Source of the DNA: Oscillospiraceae bacterium
Lineage (GTDB): Bacteria > Bacillota > Clostridia > Oscillospirales > Oscillospiraceae
Length of the DNA stretch: 64,000 bases
Assembly (NCBI GenBank): GCA_017430455.1
Contig: JAFRMX010000002.1
Location: 43,359 to 107,358, forward strand
Direction of reading: 5' to 3'
Part shown: in pieces, positions 53,348 through 61,086 of the stretch
Position numbering within the stretch: position 1 is the first letter of the stretch
How the letters are laid out: the number at the start of each line of letters is the position of its first letter
Program-made: the position numbers and the translations under genes
Notes under the pieces: generated by a model
What the model was told of the DNA's origin: nothing
The model's database searches: none
Seen by the model: only the letters and a program-made list of their open reading frames with translations

Positions 53348-54100
53348 ATGGCGGCAGATATGCTGACAGTTAAAGATCTGCGTGTCTCGGTTGAAGATTC
53401 AGAGATACTTCACGGCGTGGATATAAGCATAGGTCCCGGCGAAACACACGTTTTGATGGGGCCTAACGGAGCGGGCAAGTCCACTCTCGGCAACGCTCTG
53501 ATGGGAAATCCGCAATATACGGTCACAGGCGGAGAGGTAAGGTTTCACGGCGAGGATCTTCTGGAGAAGAGCGTAAATGAAAGGGCTGCAAGCGGGCTTT
53601 TCATGTCTTTCCAGAATCCGATAGAGATACCCGGGATCTCCCTTGAGAATTTTATGCGGAGCGCGATCGAACAGCGCAGCGGGACAAAGCTCCGTCTCTG
53701 GGATTTCCGCAAGCAGGTCCGCGCGACGCTGGATACGCTCCAGATGGAGCACAGCTACGCGGAGCGCGACCTGAACGTCGGATTCTCCGGCGGCGAGAAA
53801 AAGAAGGCTGAGATACTCCAGCTTTTACTGCTCAAACCGTCGCTGGCAATTCTTGACGAGACGGACTCGGGCCTCGATGTCGACGCCGTAAAGACCGTCT
53901 CCCGAGGAATAAAAGAGTTTCAGAAGGACCAGGAGGCGTCTCTTCTTGTGATCACGCACAACGCGGCGATCCTGGACGCTCTTCATGTCGATAAGGTGCA
54001 TGTGCTCGTCAACGGCAGGATTGTGAAAGAAGGCGGTGCGGAGCTCATAAAGGAGATAGAGGAGAACGGTTTTTCCGCATTTGAGGGGGCGATCGCTTGA
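53348..54100 (+). CDS. sufC: SufC, Fe-S cluster assembly ATPase
   Basis: A 250-residue ABC-type ATPase with Walker A GPNGAGKST, signature SGGEKKKAE and Walker B LAILDETDSGLD. It powers cluster assembly on the SufBCD scaffold in the cytoplasm. AAGGAGG ribosome site. First gene of sufC-B-D-S-U-rrf2. Overlaps sufB by four bases. Confidence 0.97.
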   Translation: MAADMLTVKDLRVSVEDSEILHGVDISIGPGETHVLMGPNGAGKSTLGNALMGNPQYTVTGGEVRFHGEDLLEKSVNERAASGLFMSFQNPIEIPGISLENFMRSAIEQRSGTKLRLWDFRKQVRATLDTLQMEHSYAERDLNVGFSGGEKKKAEILQLLLLKPSLAILDETDSGLDVDAVKTVSRGIKEFQKDQEASLLVITHNAAILDALHVDKVHVLVNGRIVKEGGAELIKEIEENGFSAFEGAIA

Positions 54101-55509
54101 GTGAGACCAAGACTCATATAGAGGACGTAAACCGTGCCTTTTACGATTTCCGTTTCGAGGAAAAAGACGCGTACAGGGTGAGAAGCGGCCTGACTCCGGA
54201 GATCATAAAAGAGATCTCAGCCGAGAAGAAAGACCCGGACTGGATGCGCGATTTCCGCCTCAATTCACTTGAGATATTCGAGCGCACCCCGATGCCTGAC
54301 TGGGGGCCATCGATAGAAGGCCTCGACATTGACAACATCGTGACCTATGTCCGCCCCAACGCCGAGCGCATGAACACCCGCTGGGAGGATGTCCCCGACG
54401 ACATAAAGGACACCTTCGAGCGCCTCGGGATCCCTCAGGCGGAACGCACTTCGCTTGCGGGCGTCGGAGCGCAGTACGACAGCGAGCTCGTGTATCACAA
54501 TGTCCGTAAGGAGGTTGCGGCCCTGGGCGTGGTGTATACGGATATCGAGAGCGCGCTTCACGGCGAATACGCGGATATGATACGTGAAAGATTCATGCAT
54601 CTCGTTCCCCCGACGGACCACAAATTCGCCGCCCTCCACGGAGCAGTCTGGTCCGGAGGTTCCTTTGTCTATGTGCCGCCCGGGATCTCGGTGGAGATAC
54701 CGCTCCAGTCCTATTTCAGACTGAACGCGCCGGGAGCGGGGCAATTCGAACACACGCTGATAATCGTCGACGAGGGCGCGGACCTTCACTTCATAGAGGG
54801 CTGCTCGGCCCCCAAATACAACGTCGCTAACCTGCATGCGGGCTGTGTGGAGCTCTATGTGGGGAAAAACGCCAAACTCAGATATTCGACCATCGAAAAC
54901 TGGTCGAAGAACATGTATAACCTGAACACCAAACGGGCAAGAGTTGAGGAAGGCGGCAAGATCGAGTGGATAAGCGGCTCCTTCGGCTCTCACGTGAGCT
55001 ACCTGTACCCCATGAGCGTTCTGAAGGGTGCCGGAGCAAGAAGCGAATTCACGGGCGTCACCTTCGCGGGTGCGGGCCAGAATCTGGATACCGGATGCAA
55101 GGTAGTGCATGGCGCGCCTGACACGACGAGCTATGTCAACACGCGCTCCATTTCCAAGGACGGCGGCATAAGCACATTCCGCAGCGCCATAGTCGTGGAG
55201 CCAAAGGCCGTAAACAGCAGATCCTCCGTCTCTTGCCAGTCGCTTATGGTGGACGATATCTCGCGCTCGGATACGATCCCCGCGATGGACATAAGAACGG
55301 CAAAAGCGGACATAGGCCATGAGGCTAGGATAGGCCGTATCTCGGATGACGCCGTATTCTATCTGATGAGCCGCGGCCTGAGCGAGGACGAGGCCAGAGC
55401 GCTGATAGTCAGCGGCTTTGCGGACAATGTCAGCAAGGAGCTGCCGCTGGAGTACGCCGTTGAGATGAACAATCTTATAAGAATAGAGATGAAGGGGGCG
55501 ATCGGCTGA
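54097..55509 (+). CDS. sufB: SufB, Fe-S cluster scaffold
   Basis: A 470-residue SufB with the core beta-helix and the conserved EGCSAPKYNVANLHAGCVE segment (including the cysteine and nearby residues used for cluster building). The QSLMVDD and DEARALIVSGFADN C-terminal sequences are typical. Start GTG at 54097, overlapping sufC. Overlaps the sufD start by one base. Confidence 0.96.
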   Translation: MSETKTHIEDVNRAFYDFRFEEKDAYRVRSGLTPEIIKEISAEKKDPDWMRDFRLNSLEIFERTPMPDWGPSIEGLDIDNIVTYVRPNAERMNTRWEDVPDDIKDTFERLGIPQAERTSLAGVGAQYDSELVYHNVRKEVAALGVVYTDIESALHGEYADMIRERFMHLVPPTDHKFAALHGAVWSGGSFVYVPPGISVEIPLQSYFRLNAPGAGQFEHTLIIVDEGADLHFIEGCSAPKYNVANLHAGCVELYVGKNAKLRYSTIENWSKNMYNLNTKRARVEEGGKIEWISGSFGSHVSYLYPMSVLKGAGARSEFTGVTFAGAGQNLDTGCKVVHGAPDTTSYVNTRSISKDGGISTFRSAIVVEPKAVNSRSSVSCQSLMVDDISRSDTIPAMDIRTAKADIGHEARIGRISDDAVFYLMSRGLSEDEARALIVSGFADNVSKELPLEYAVEMNNLIRIEMKGAIG

Positions 55510-56309
55510 TGACGGAAAAGACTGTAACGGTTAATACGCCGCTCGCGAAGACCTTCGGCTGGCTTCATGTAAACGGCACGCATCTCCCGGCCGGGGAGAG
55601 CGCTCCGGAGAAGCGGCTCGCTATCGCCTGCGGTGACGAAAAGATCCTGATCCTGAACGAAGCGGTAAGGCTGAAAGCGGAGCTTGAGGACAACGCCGTA
55701 TTCCGCCTCATCCAGGTCCGTTACGCGGAGGAGGAAAGCCGCGCGGTGAACGACATACAGGTCACCTGCGGCAAAGACGCCGTTTTCGAGTGGTACCGCG
55801 TGATCTTGGGCGGCAGGGCCACATACGACAATTGCAGCGTGACGCTCGCGGGAGCGGGCAGCCGCTTCGAAGCGAACATCGGCTACCGTCTGGAAGGCGA
55901 GGAGCTCATGGATATGAACTGCGAGGCCATACATACGGGGAAGAAGACCGAGAGTCTGATCCGCGCCTCTGGCGTCCTCTTCGACAGGGCATCCAAGCTT
56001 CTGCGCGGAACCATAGATCTGCGCCGCGGCTGTGCCGGAGCCGTCGGAAATGAGACTGAGGACGTGCTCCTCATAGACGATACCGTCCGCAACAGAAGCG
56101 TACCCGTGATCCTGTGCTCCGAGGAAGATGTGGTCGGAAACCACGGGGCGAGCATAGGCCGGCTCGACGAGGATCTGTTGTTTTACCTGCAGTCGCGCGG
56201 AATAGACAACGCTTCTGCCACGGAGCTCATGGCCAAGGCCAGAGTCGACGCGATAATCCGGAGAATACCCGACGGGCAGCTGAGAGCCGCCCTTCTGAAA
56301 GAGGACTGA
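55509..56309 (+). CDS. sufD: SufD-like scaffold protein (short form)
   Basis: A 266-residue SufD family protein containing the beta-helix core and C-terminal helix (residues about 220-266, DLLFYLQSRGID then ARVDAIIRRIP). It is well under the length of E. coli SufD (over 400 residues) because the N-terminal helical region is missing. It replaces one SufB in the SufBC2D complex. The gene shows no frameshift, and the upstream overlap with sufB fits a true start. Confidence 0.9.
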   Translation: MTEKTVTVNTPLAKTFGWLHVNGTHLPAGESAPEKRLAIACGDEKILILNEAVRLKAELEDNAVFRLIQVRYAEEESRAVNDIQVTCGKDAVFEWYRVILGGRATYDNCSVTLAGAGSRFEANIGYRLEGEELMDMNCEAIHTGKKTESLIRASGVLFDRASKLLRGTIDLRRGCAGAVGNETEDVLLIDDTVRNRSVPVILCSEEDVVGNHGASIGRLDEDLLFYLQSRGIDNASATELMAKARVDAIIRRIPDGQLRAALLKED

Positions 56310-56310
56310 C

Positions 56311-57528
56311 ATGAACTGGAATGACGTAAGAAAAGAGTTCCCCCTGCTCGTAAGCGACCCGTCGCTGTGTTATCTGGACCGCTCCGCGACCGCACAGAAG
56401 CCCTCGTGCGTTCTGGACGCGATGCGGAAATATTACGAGGAATCGAACGCCAATCCTCTGAGAGGTCTCTACGACCTCTCCCAGGCGGCGACGGATGCCT
56501 ATGAGGATTCGAGAGAAGCGGTAAGAAGCTTTATAAACGCTAAAAGCACAAAAGAGATCATATTCACCAGAAACGCCTCCGAGAGCCTTAACCTGGCCGC
56601 TTACTGTCTGACGGAGCGCCTGTGCCCCGGAGATGAGATAGCCATAACGATAATGGAACACCACAGCAATCTGATCCCATGGCAGATTGCTGCGAAACGC
56701 TCCGGAGCGCTGCTCAGGTTCATAGAATGTGACGAAGAGGGTCTTATCACCGACGAGGCATTCGACGCTGCAGTCGGCGAAAAGACGAAGATCGTCGCGA
56801 TGACCCAGGTATCCAATGTCCTGGGAGTCCGAAACGAGATAAAGAAGTTCGCGGAAAAAGCACATAAGCTCGGCGCTCTGTTCGCCTGCGACGGAGCCCA
56901 GAGCGTCCCGCATTTCAGGGTAGACGTGCAGGCGCTCGGTGTCGATTTTCTGGCGTTTTCCGGGCACAAAATGTGCGGGCCGATGGGTATAGGCGTCCTG
57001 TACGGCAGAGAGAAACTGCTCGAAGAGATGCCTCCGTTCCTGACGGGCGGAGAGATGATCGAGTACGTGACGAGGGAAGGCGCCACATGGGCGGAGCTTC
57101 CGCACAAATTTGAAGCGGGGACCGTAAACGCCGGCGGAGCCGTCGGCCTCGCGGCTGCGATAGACTACTACAACAAAATAGGCCGGGAAAACATCGAGGC
57201 CAGAGAGCAGTATCTCGGGAATATCGCCTTTGAAGCCTTAAAGTCCGTGCCGCATTTAAATCTCCTCGGTCCGCGGGAGGCCTCCCTTCACAACGGGATC
57301 TTCACCTTCACCATAGACGGCGTCCATCCGCACGACATCGCCGAGATCATGAATGCCGACAGGATATGCATCCGCGCCGGGCATCACTGCGCCCAGCCTC
57401 TCATGAAGTTCCTGAACACGCCATCCACTGCCAGGGTAAGCCTTATGTTCTACAACACGGAAGAGGAGATCCTGCGTCTTGAGGAGAGCCTTAAAACGGT
57501 AAGGGGGAGAATGGGTTATGCAGAATAG
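56311..57528 (+). CDS. sufS: SufS, group II cysteine desulfurase
   Basis: A 405-residue PLP enzyme with the lysine in FSGHKMCGPMG and the active cysteine in RAGHHCAQPL, the group II arrangement. It passes persulfide to SufU, whose gene overlaps by eleven bases. Starts one base after the sufD stop. Confidence 0.96.
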   Translation: MNWNDVRKEFPLLVSDPSLCYLDRSATAQKPSCVLDAMRKYYEESNANPLRGLYDLSQAATDAYEDSREAVRSFINAKSTKEIIFTRNASESLNLAAYCLTERLCPGDEIAITIMEHHSNLIPWQIAAKRSGALLRFIECDEEGLITDEAFDAAVGEKTKIVAMTQVSNVLGVRNEIKKFAEKAHKLGALFACDGAQSVPHFRVDVQALGVDFLAFSGHKMCGPMGIGVLYGREKLLEEMPPFLTGGEMIEYVTREGATWAELPHKFEAGTVNAGGAVGLAAAIDYYNKIGRENIEAREQYLGNIAFEALKSVPHLNLLGPREASLHNGIFTFTIDGVHPHDIAEIMNADRICIRAGHHCAQPLMKFLNTPSTARVSLMFYNTEEEILRLEESLKTVRGRMGYAE

Positions 57529-57958
57529 CTTCTACAGGGAGATCGTAAACGACCACAACCTGCGCCCCGTGCACAAGCATGAGCTTCCGGACGCGAACAT
57601 GGAGCTTCGCGGGGTAAACCCGAGCTGCGGCGACGACATCACACTTTATTTATACGTTGAAGATGGTATAATAAAAGACGGGGCTTTCACGGGCGACGGC
57701 TGCGCGATCTCGCAGGCCTCGGCGGATATGATGCTGGATCTAATCATCGGAAAAAAGAAGGAGGAGGCCCTGCATCTGTCGGAGCTCTTTCTCCGCATGA
57801 TCAAAGGCTACGTCAGCGAGAGCGAGCTCGATGAGCTGGAGGAGGCCGGAGCGCTCATAGACATCTCGCACATGCCTGCGAGGGTGAAATGCGCAGTACT
57901 CGGCTGGCATACGATGGAGAGCCTGATAGACCCGAAGCTTTTTGAATCGGAGGCTTAA
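57518..57958 (+). CDS. sufU: SufU, zinc-dependent sulfurtransferase partner of SufS
   Basis: A 146-residue IscU-like protein with the three SufU cysteines in NPSCGDD, GDGCAIS and RVKCAVL, and the extra loop between them typical of SufU rather than IscU. It accepts sulfur from SufS. The GGGGGAG ribosome site lies inside sufS. Confidence 0.94.
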   Translation: MQNSFYREIVNDHNLRPVHKHELPDANMELRGVNPSCGDDITLYLYVEDGIIKDGAFTGDGCAISQASADMMLDLIIGKKKEEALHLSELFLRMIKGYVSESELDELEEAGALIDISHMPARVKCAVLGWHTMESLIDPKLFESEA

Positions 57959-57966
57959 ATAATACC

Positions 57967-58380
57967 ATGGTCATTTCTACACGCGGCAGATACGCGCTGA
58001 GACTGCTTCTGGACCTTGCGGAGCATGCGGATGAGGGCTTCGTTTCTTTGAAGGATATAGCCGGGAGGCAGGATATCTCGCTTAAATATGTCGAGCAGCT
58101 GATGCCTCAGCTCATAGCGGCGGGGATGCTTGATACGGCCCGCGGCAAGAGCGGCGGCTACAGGCTCTCGAGACCTGTCGGAGAATACTCTCTCGGAGAG
58201 ATCCTCCGCGCTACGGAGGGAAGCCTTGCCCCGGTAAAGTGCCTCTCCACGGACGAGAACCTCTGCCCGCGCAAAGAAAAATGCGAGACGCTTCCGGTCT
58301 GGACGGAGCTCGACAGGATCATCAGCGATTACCTGGACAGCGTCACTCTCAAGGACGTAATAGAGCAGAAAAATCAGTAA
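57967..58380 (+). CDS. Rrf2-family regulator, candidate suf operon repressor
   Basis: A 137-residue paralogue of the Rrf2 protein at 48946-49362, with cysteines in the same three positions (92, 100, 106) and opening MVISTRGRYALRLLLDLAEH. It starts eight bases after sufU and is the last gene of the operon, a common place for the IscR/SufR-type sensor. It likely senses Fe-S supply and controls the promoter near 53266-53323. Confidence 0.88.
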   Translation: MVISTRGRYALRLLLDLAEHADEGFVSLKDIAGRQDISLKYVEQLMPQLIAAGMLDTARGKSGGYRLSRPVGEYSLGEILRATEGSLAPVKCLSTDENLCPRKEKCETLPVWTELDRIISDYLDSVTLKDVIEQKNQ

Positions 58381-58686
58381 AATATTTGTCTGTTACGATC
58401 CGCTGACGTCACTCCCGGTCGAAAGGGGGGAGTCAAACATATTCTGAAGAATGCAGAGCGCCTTTATGAAGAATACAAAATACGCGTCACGAGCAATAGA
58501 AATCATGACGGAAGAACTCTAGTGGTTTCAATGCCTGTGACACGTGTGACACGTGTGACGGGAAAATTGATATATGCCATAAATGCACTTTTGAGGTGTA
58601 TTCAGATACGCGTCACTCGCGTCACACGTGTCACGAATCCAGTTAAATCAATACTTTCTGATTTTCAGCTCTCCTGTCATGCGTGA
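58381..58686 (+). pseudogene. Headless open frame with RVT repeats (probable gene fragment)
   Basis: The 101 codons directly after the rrf2 stop, in the same frame, contain no stop until 58684. The inferred peptide includes AERLYEEYKIRVTS and repeated VTRVTRVT. There is no ATG, GTG or TTG start until an internal ATG at 58531, which lacks a clear ribosome site; GGGGGGAG lies eight bases before an ATT. It reads like the remnant of a larger coding region, possibly phage- or plasmid-borne. A 51-residue gene from 58531 is the weaker alternative. Confidence 0.4.
58537..58634. repeat. Inverted pair of 9-bp repeat blocks (GTGACACGT type)
   Basis: Three 9-bp steps of the GTGACACGT type at 58537-58560 and three of the CGCGTCACT type at about 58609-58635. 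GTGACACGTGTGACG (58546-58560) is the exact reverse complement of 58620-58634, so a 15-bp stem could form. Both blocks also encode RVT steps in one frame. Half-sites recur near 58482 and 58680. Confidence 0.75.
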
Positions 58687-58691
58687 CGTGT

Positions 58692-58721
58692 AAAAAAAGC
58701 ACTTCGTATTATACGAGGTGC
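58692..58721 (-). terminator. Minus-strand terminator-like hairpin
   Basis: GCACTTCGTA and TACGAGGTGC form a 10-bp stem with one G-T pair. On the minus strand a T7 run follows (complement of 58692-58698). It would end transcripts from the gene at 58911-59501. Confidence 0.7.
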
Positions 58722-58860
58722 CTGTCTGATGTATATATCTCAGAATTCGGATCCCTTCTTCTCCGCCGTATCGTTGAATAACAATTATTAAGAGCACATT
58801 CATTACCTGAATAATAGGGAAACGGATTCTTCGCTTCGCTCAGAATGACAAAATAATAAG

Positions 58861-58885
58861 GCCACCCGGAAGGGTGGCTTTTTTT
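58861..58885 (+). terminator. Plus-strand terminator
   Basis: GCCACCC GGAA GGGTGGC followed by T7. It is 480 bases after the second rrf2 gene with no plus-strand gene between, and lies between the two repeat copies. Confidence 0.75.
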
Positions 58886-58910
58886 GGGGGAAAACGGATC
58901 CTTCGCGAAC

Positions 58911-59501
58911 TCAGCCCAAAAGGTTCACAATCAGTTCTGCACAATTCTCAAGGCCGAGCGCCGATGTGCACAGCATGAGAGAATAGTTATGCCGGTCAGC
59001 CCATTTCCGGCCGGTGACATACTCGTAGCTGGTCCTTCTGCGCTTATCCGTGTCCGCGATCTTCTTTGCGGCCTCTTCTTCGCTGCAACCTTCCATACGG
59101 CAGATTCGTTCAACCTTGAAGTCCTGATCGGCGTAGAAAAACACATGCAGCGCGTTCGGATTATCCTTCAGATAAAAGTCCGCCCGCCGCCCGGCGATCA
59201 CACAGTTTCCTTTCTCGACAAGCTGAACGATGAACCTGCCCTGCTCCCGAAAGATATAGTCGGCGTCTTCGTTATCCGATCTGGCGAGAACAGGGAAGAC
59301 CTCATGAAAGATGTTCCTTTTCAGGGAGATCTCCTTGTCCTCGGTCGAGGCGACAAAGGATTTCGAGATCATGAACTTGTCTGCAATATGCGCGATCAGT
59401 TCCTTGTCATAGAAATCGTAATGCATCTTTTCCGCGACCATACGGCCAATTTCATAGCCTCCGCTCCCGTATTCCCGGCTGACAGTCACGATGTTTTTCA
59501 T
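58911..59501 (-). CDS. Cytidylate-kinase-like family protein
   Basis: A 196-residue P-loop kinase of the cytidylate kinase-like family. It opens MKNIVTVSREYGSGGYEIGR, where a Gly/Ser-rich loop replaces a standard Walker A Lys motif, and has GRRADFYLKD and the arginine-rich lid KRRRTSYEYVTGRKW. The true substrate of these proteins is not established. AAGGAGA ribosome site. It is isolated on the minus strand between the scar region and the AraC gene. Confidence 0.85.
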   Translation of the reverse strand: MKNIVTVSREYGSGGYEIGRMVAEKMHYDFYDKELIAHIADKFMISKSFVASTEDKEISLKRNIFHEVFPVLARSDNEDADYIFREQGRFIVQLVEKGNCVIAGRRADFYLKDNPNALHVFFYADQDFKVERICRMEGCSEEEAAKKIADTDKRRRTSYEYVTGRKWADRHNYSLMLCTSALGLENCAELIVNLLG

Positions 59502-59783
59502 TTAACAGTATCTCCTTTTTTTCGCATCGGTCCGCTTTTTGTCTGAATTTCTATCCGGAAAAAGTATATCATGTGAAATATTACAAAACAAGTACAACGG
59601 ACGAGCTTTCAGGGCCGATGCCTTGCGGTGATCCTGGCCGGAGTTGTGCCCGGAGAGATTCGCATTGCGGTCAAAACGAAGGACTACGGAGAAGCAGCCG
59701 TCTGCTTGAACGTACAATAAGCATACAGGCCAGGATTGTGCAGATCTGCATCGGTCCGGTCCTGTATTTTTCATTTTTCTGCG

Positions 59784-60971
59784 CTAATGCTGCCTTTCAC
59801 GGTACTCATTCGGCGTAAGGCCGACATATTTCTTGAACACTCTCGAAAAATGAGCGGGAGAAGAAAAAGCAAGATAGTCCCCGATGGCGGCGGCGCTGCG
59901 GTCGGTATAGCGGAGGAGGCGCTTGGCTTCCTCCGTTTTCTGCTGGAGGATAAAGTCGTTGAGTTTGATCCCTGTTTCCCGGTGAAACTTGGTAGACAGA
60001 TACGAACGACCCATAAACAGGGACTGAGCCAGCGCCTCCGTGGAGATGTTCTCGGATAAATGGTGCTGCACATAATTGGCCACCGCAACAGCCAGCTTTC
60101 CAGGGTGCTCACCCAGGTGCAGACGCTCTACATGCTCTGTGAACTCCAGCACCATGTGGTATTGAAGGTTGGTGATTTTCTCCGGCGTGTCCAGCCGCTC
60201 GCAGTTTTGAATATAGGAATCGCTGAGAGAAAAGGCGTCGTCCACATCCAGCCCGCCTCGTATGGCGGCCCGGCTGCAGAGCGTTGCCGTGACGATAAAG
60301 AGGTTTTTCATCTGTCGCAGATGCTCGGGCGCAAGGATGCCGCCCCGGATCGCGGGCGCACGCTCCATCCAGGTGTGGAGGGCGGCGGTGTCTCCCTTGC
60401 GCACAATGCGCAGGATCGCCTGCTCCTGGCTGTAGCTGTTGTGGGGCGTCGTAGGAGGCTGATGCGGCCCGTCCTTTTGCATGACCTGGGAAGCACGGAT
60501 CGTCCGGAGCGTATCCTGCTCGTCGGTGGCAATAGTCAAGTCCTTCAGCTCCAGCTTCTCGCCGTTAACCATGTAGTTGATGGAACATAACATCAGAAGA
60601 AGGCTTTCCACCGGCATATTCACGATTGCCTTCATACTGTGGCCAAAGTCCTCGGCCTCCTCCTTGTTCAGTCCAATATGAAATGCAATTTCCCGCAGTT
60701 CCTGGCCGGAGACGGGAAGCTGCCGGGTAGGCCCCACGATGAAGCGGATCTCACCGGAGATAAGGATACCGTAGTAGTAGAAATGCTCCGTCAGGCAGTA
60801 GCCGACATGCTCCTGCGTGCTCCAAAGCTGCTCCCTGCAGAGCAGCATGGGGTCACGGATCAGCGTGACCGGGGAGTGGAAGGAAAGCAGTTCCTCTCCT
60901 TTGTAGACGCGGACCGGGATTCCCGACAGGTTTGCGGTGATGCGGCACAGATAATCAAAGTCGGTATGCAT
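59784..60971 (-). CDS. AraC-family transcriptional regulator
   Basis: A 395-residue protein with a long N-terminal sensory region (about 1-280) of no family I recognise and a C-terminal double helix-turn-helix (about 295-395, with ALAQSLFMGRSYLSTKFHRETG and SSPAHFSRVFKKYVGLTPNEYR). It diverges from the GH3 gene and very likely activates it. A minus-strand promoter TTGCAG, 17 bp, TATAAT precedes it. Codon use is more GC-rich than most of the window. Confidence 0.88.
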   Translation of the reverse strand: MHTDFDYLCRITANLSGIPVRVYKGEELLSFHSPVTLIRDPMLLCREQLWSTQEHVGYCLTEHFYYYGILISGEIRFIVGPTRQLPVSGQELREIAFHIGLNKEEAEDFGHSMKAIVNMPVESLLLMLCSINYMVNGEKLELKDLTIATDEQDTLRTIRASQVMQKDGPHQPPTTPHNSYSQEQAILRIVRKGDTAALHTWMERAPAIRGGILAPEHLRQMKNLFIVTATLCSRAAIRGGLDVDDAFSLSDSYIQNCERLDTPEKITNLQYHMVLEFTEHVERLHLGEHPGKLAVAVANYVQHHLSENISTEALAQSLFMGRSYLSTKFHRETGIKLNDFILQQKTEEAKRLLRYTDRSAAAIGDYLAFSSPAHFSRVFKKYVGLTPNEYRERQH

Positions 60972-61050
60972 CCGTCAGCCTCCCTTCATCTTCAAACAAA
61001 TTATAATAGAAATCAAACAAATCTGCAAGGACAATCGAAGTCAGATTTGC

Positions 61051-61056
61051 TATACT
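61051..61056 (+). promoter_or_regulatory. -10 box of the GH3/GPH operon, activator-dependent type
   Basis: TATACT without a recognisable -35 box (GGACAA at the expected place), as expected for an AraC-activated promoter, 31 bases before the GH3 start codon. Confidence 0.4.
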
Positions 61057-61086
61057 GATCTCGACAATACGATAAGGGGTAGTGAC

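Larger units (their letters stand above)
58687..58910. other. Gene-free scar with terminators and dispersed-repeat-like sequence
   Basis: No credible gene. From left to right: a minus-strand terminator, unremarkable AT-rich sequence, a stretch reading GGATTCTTCGCTTCGCTCAG (58824-58843), a plus-strand terminator, then a partial second copy (58890-58912). The first stretch resembles a short element that I recall seeing dispersed in genomes of gut Firmicutes; that memory needs checking. Confidence 0.5.

Noticed and set aside
58537..58634. CRISPR array
   Set aside because: The repeats are 9 bp, contiguous and inverted, with no spacers and no cas genes in the window.
59502..59783. Small open frames on both strands between the kinase-like and AraC genes
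   Set aside because: None has a ribosome site or a protein-like composition. The interval holds no feature that I can support.
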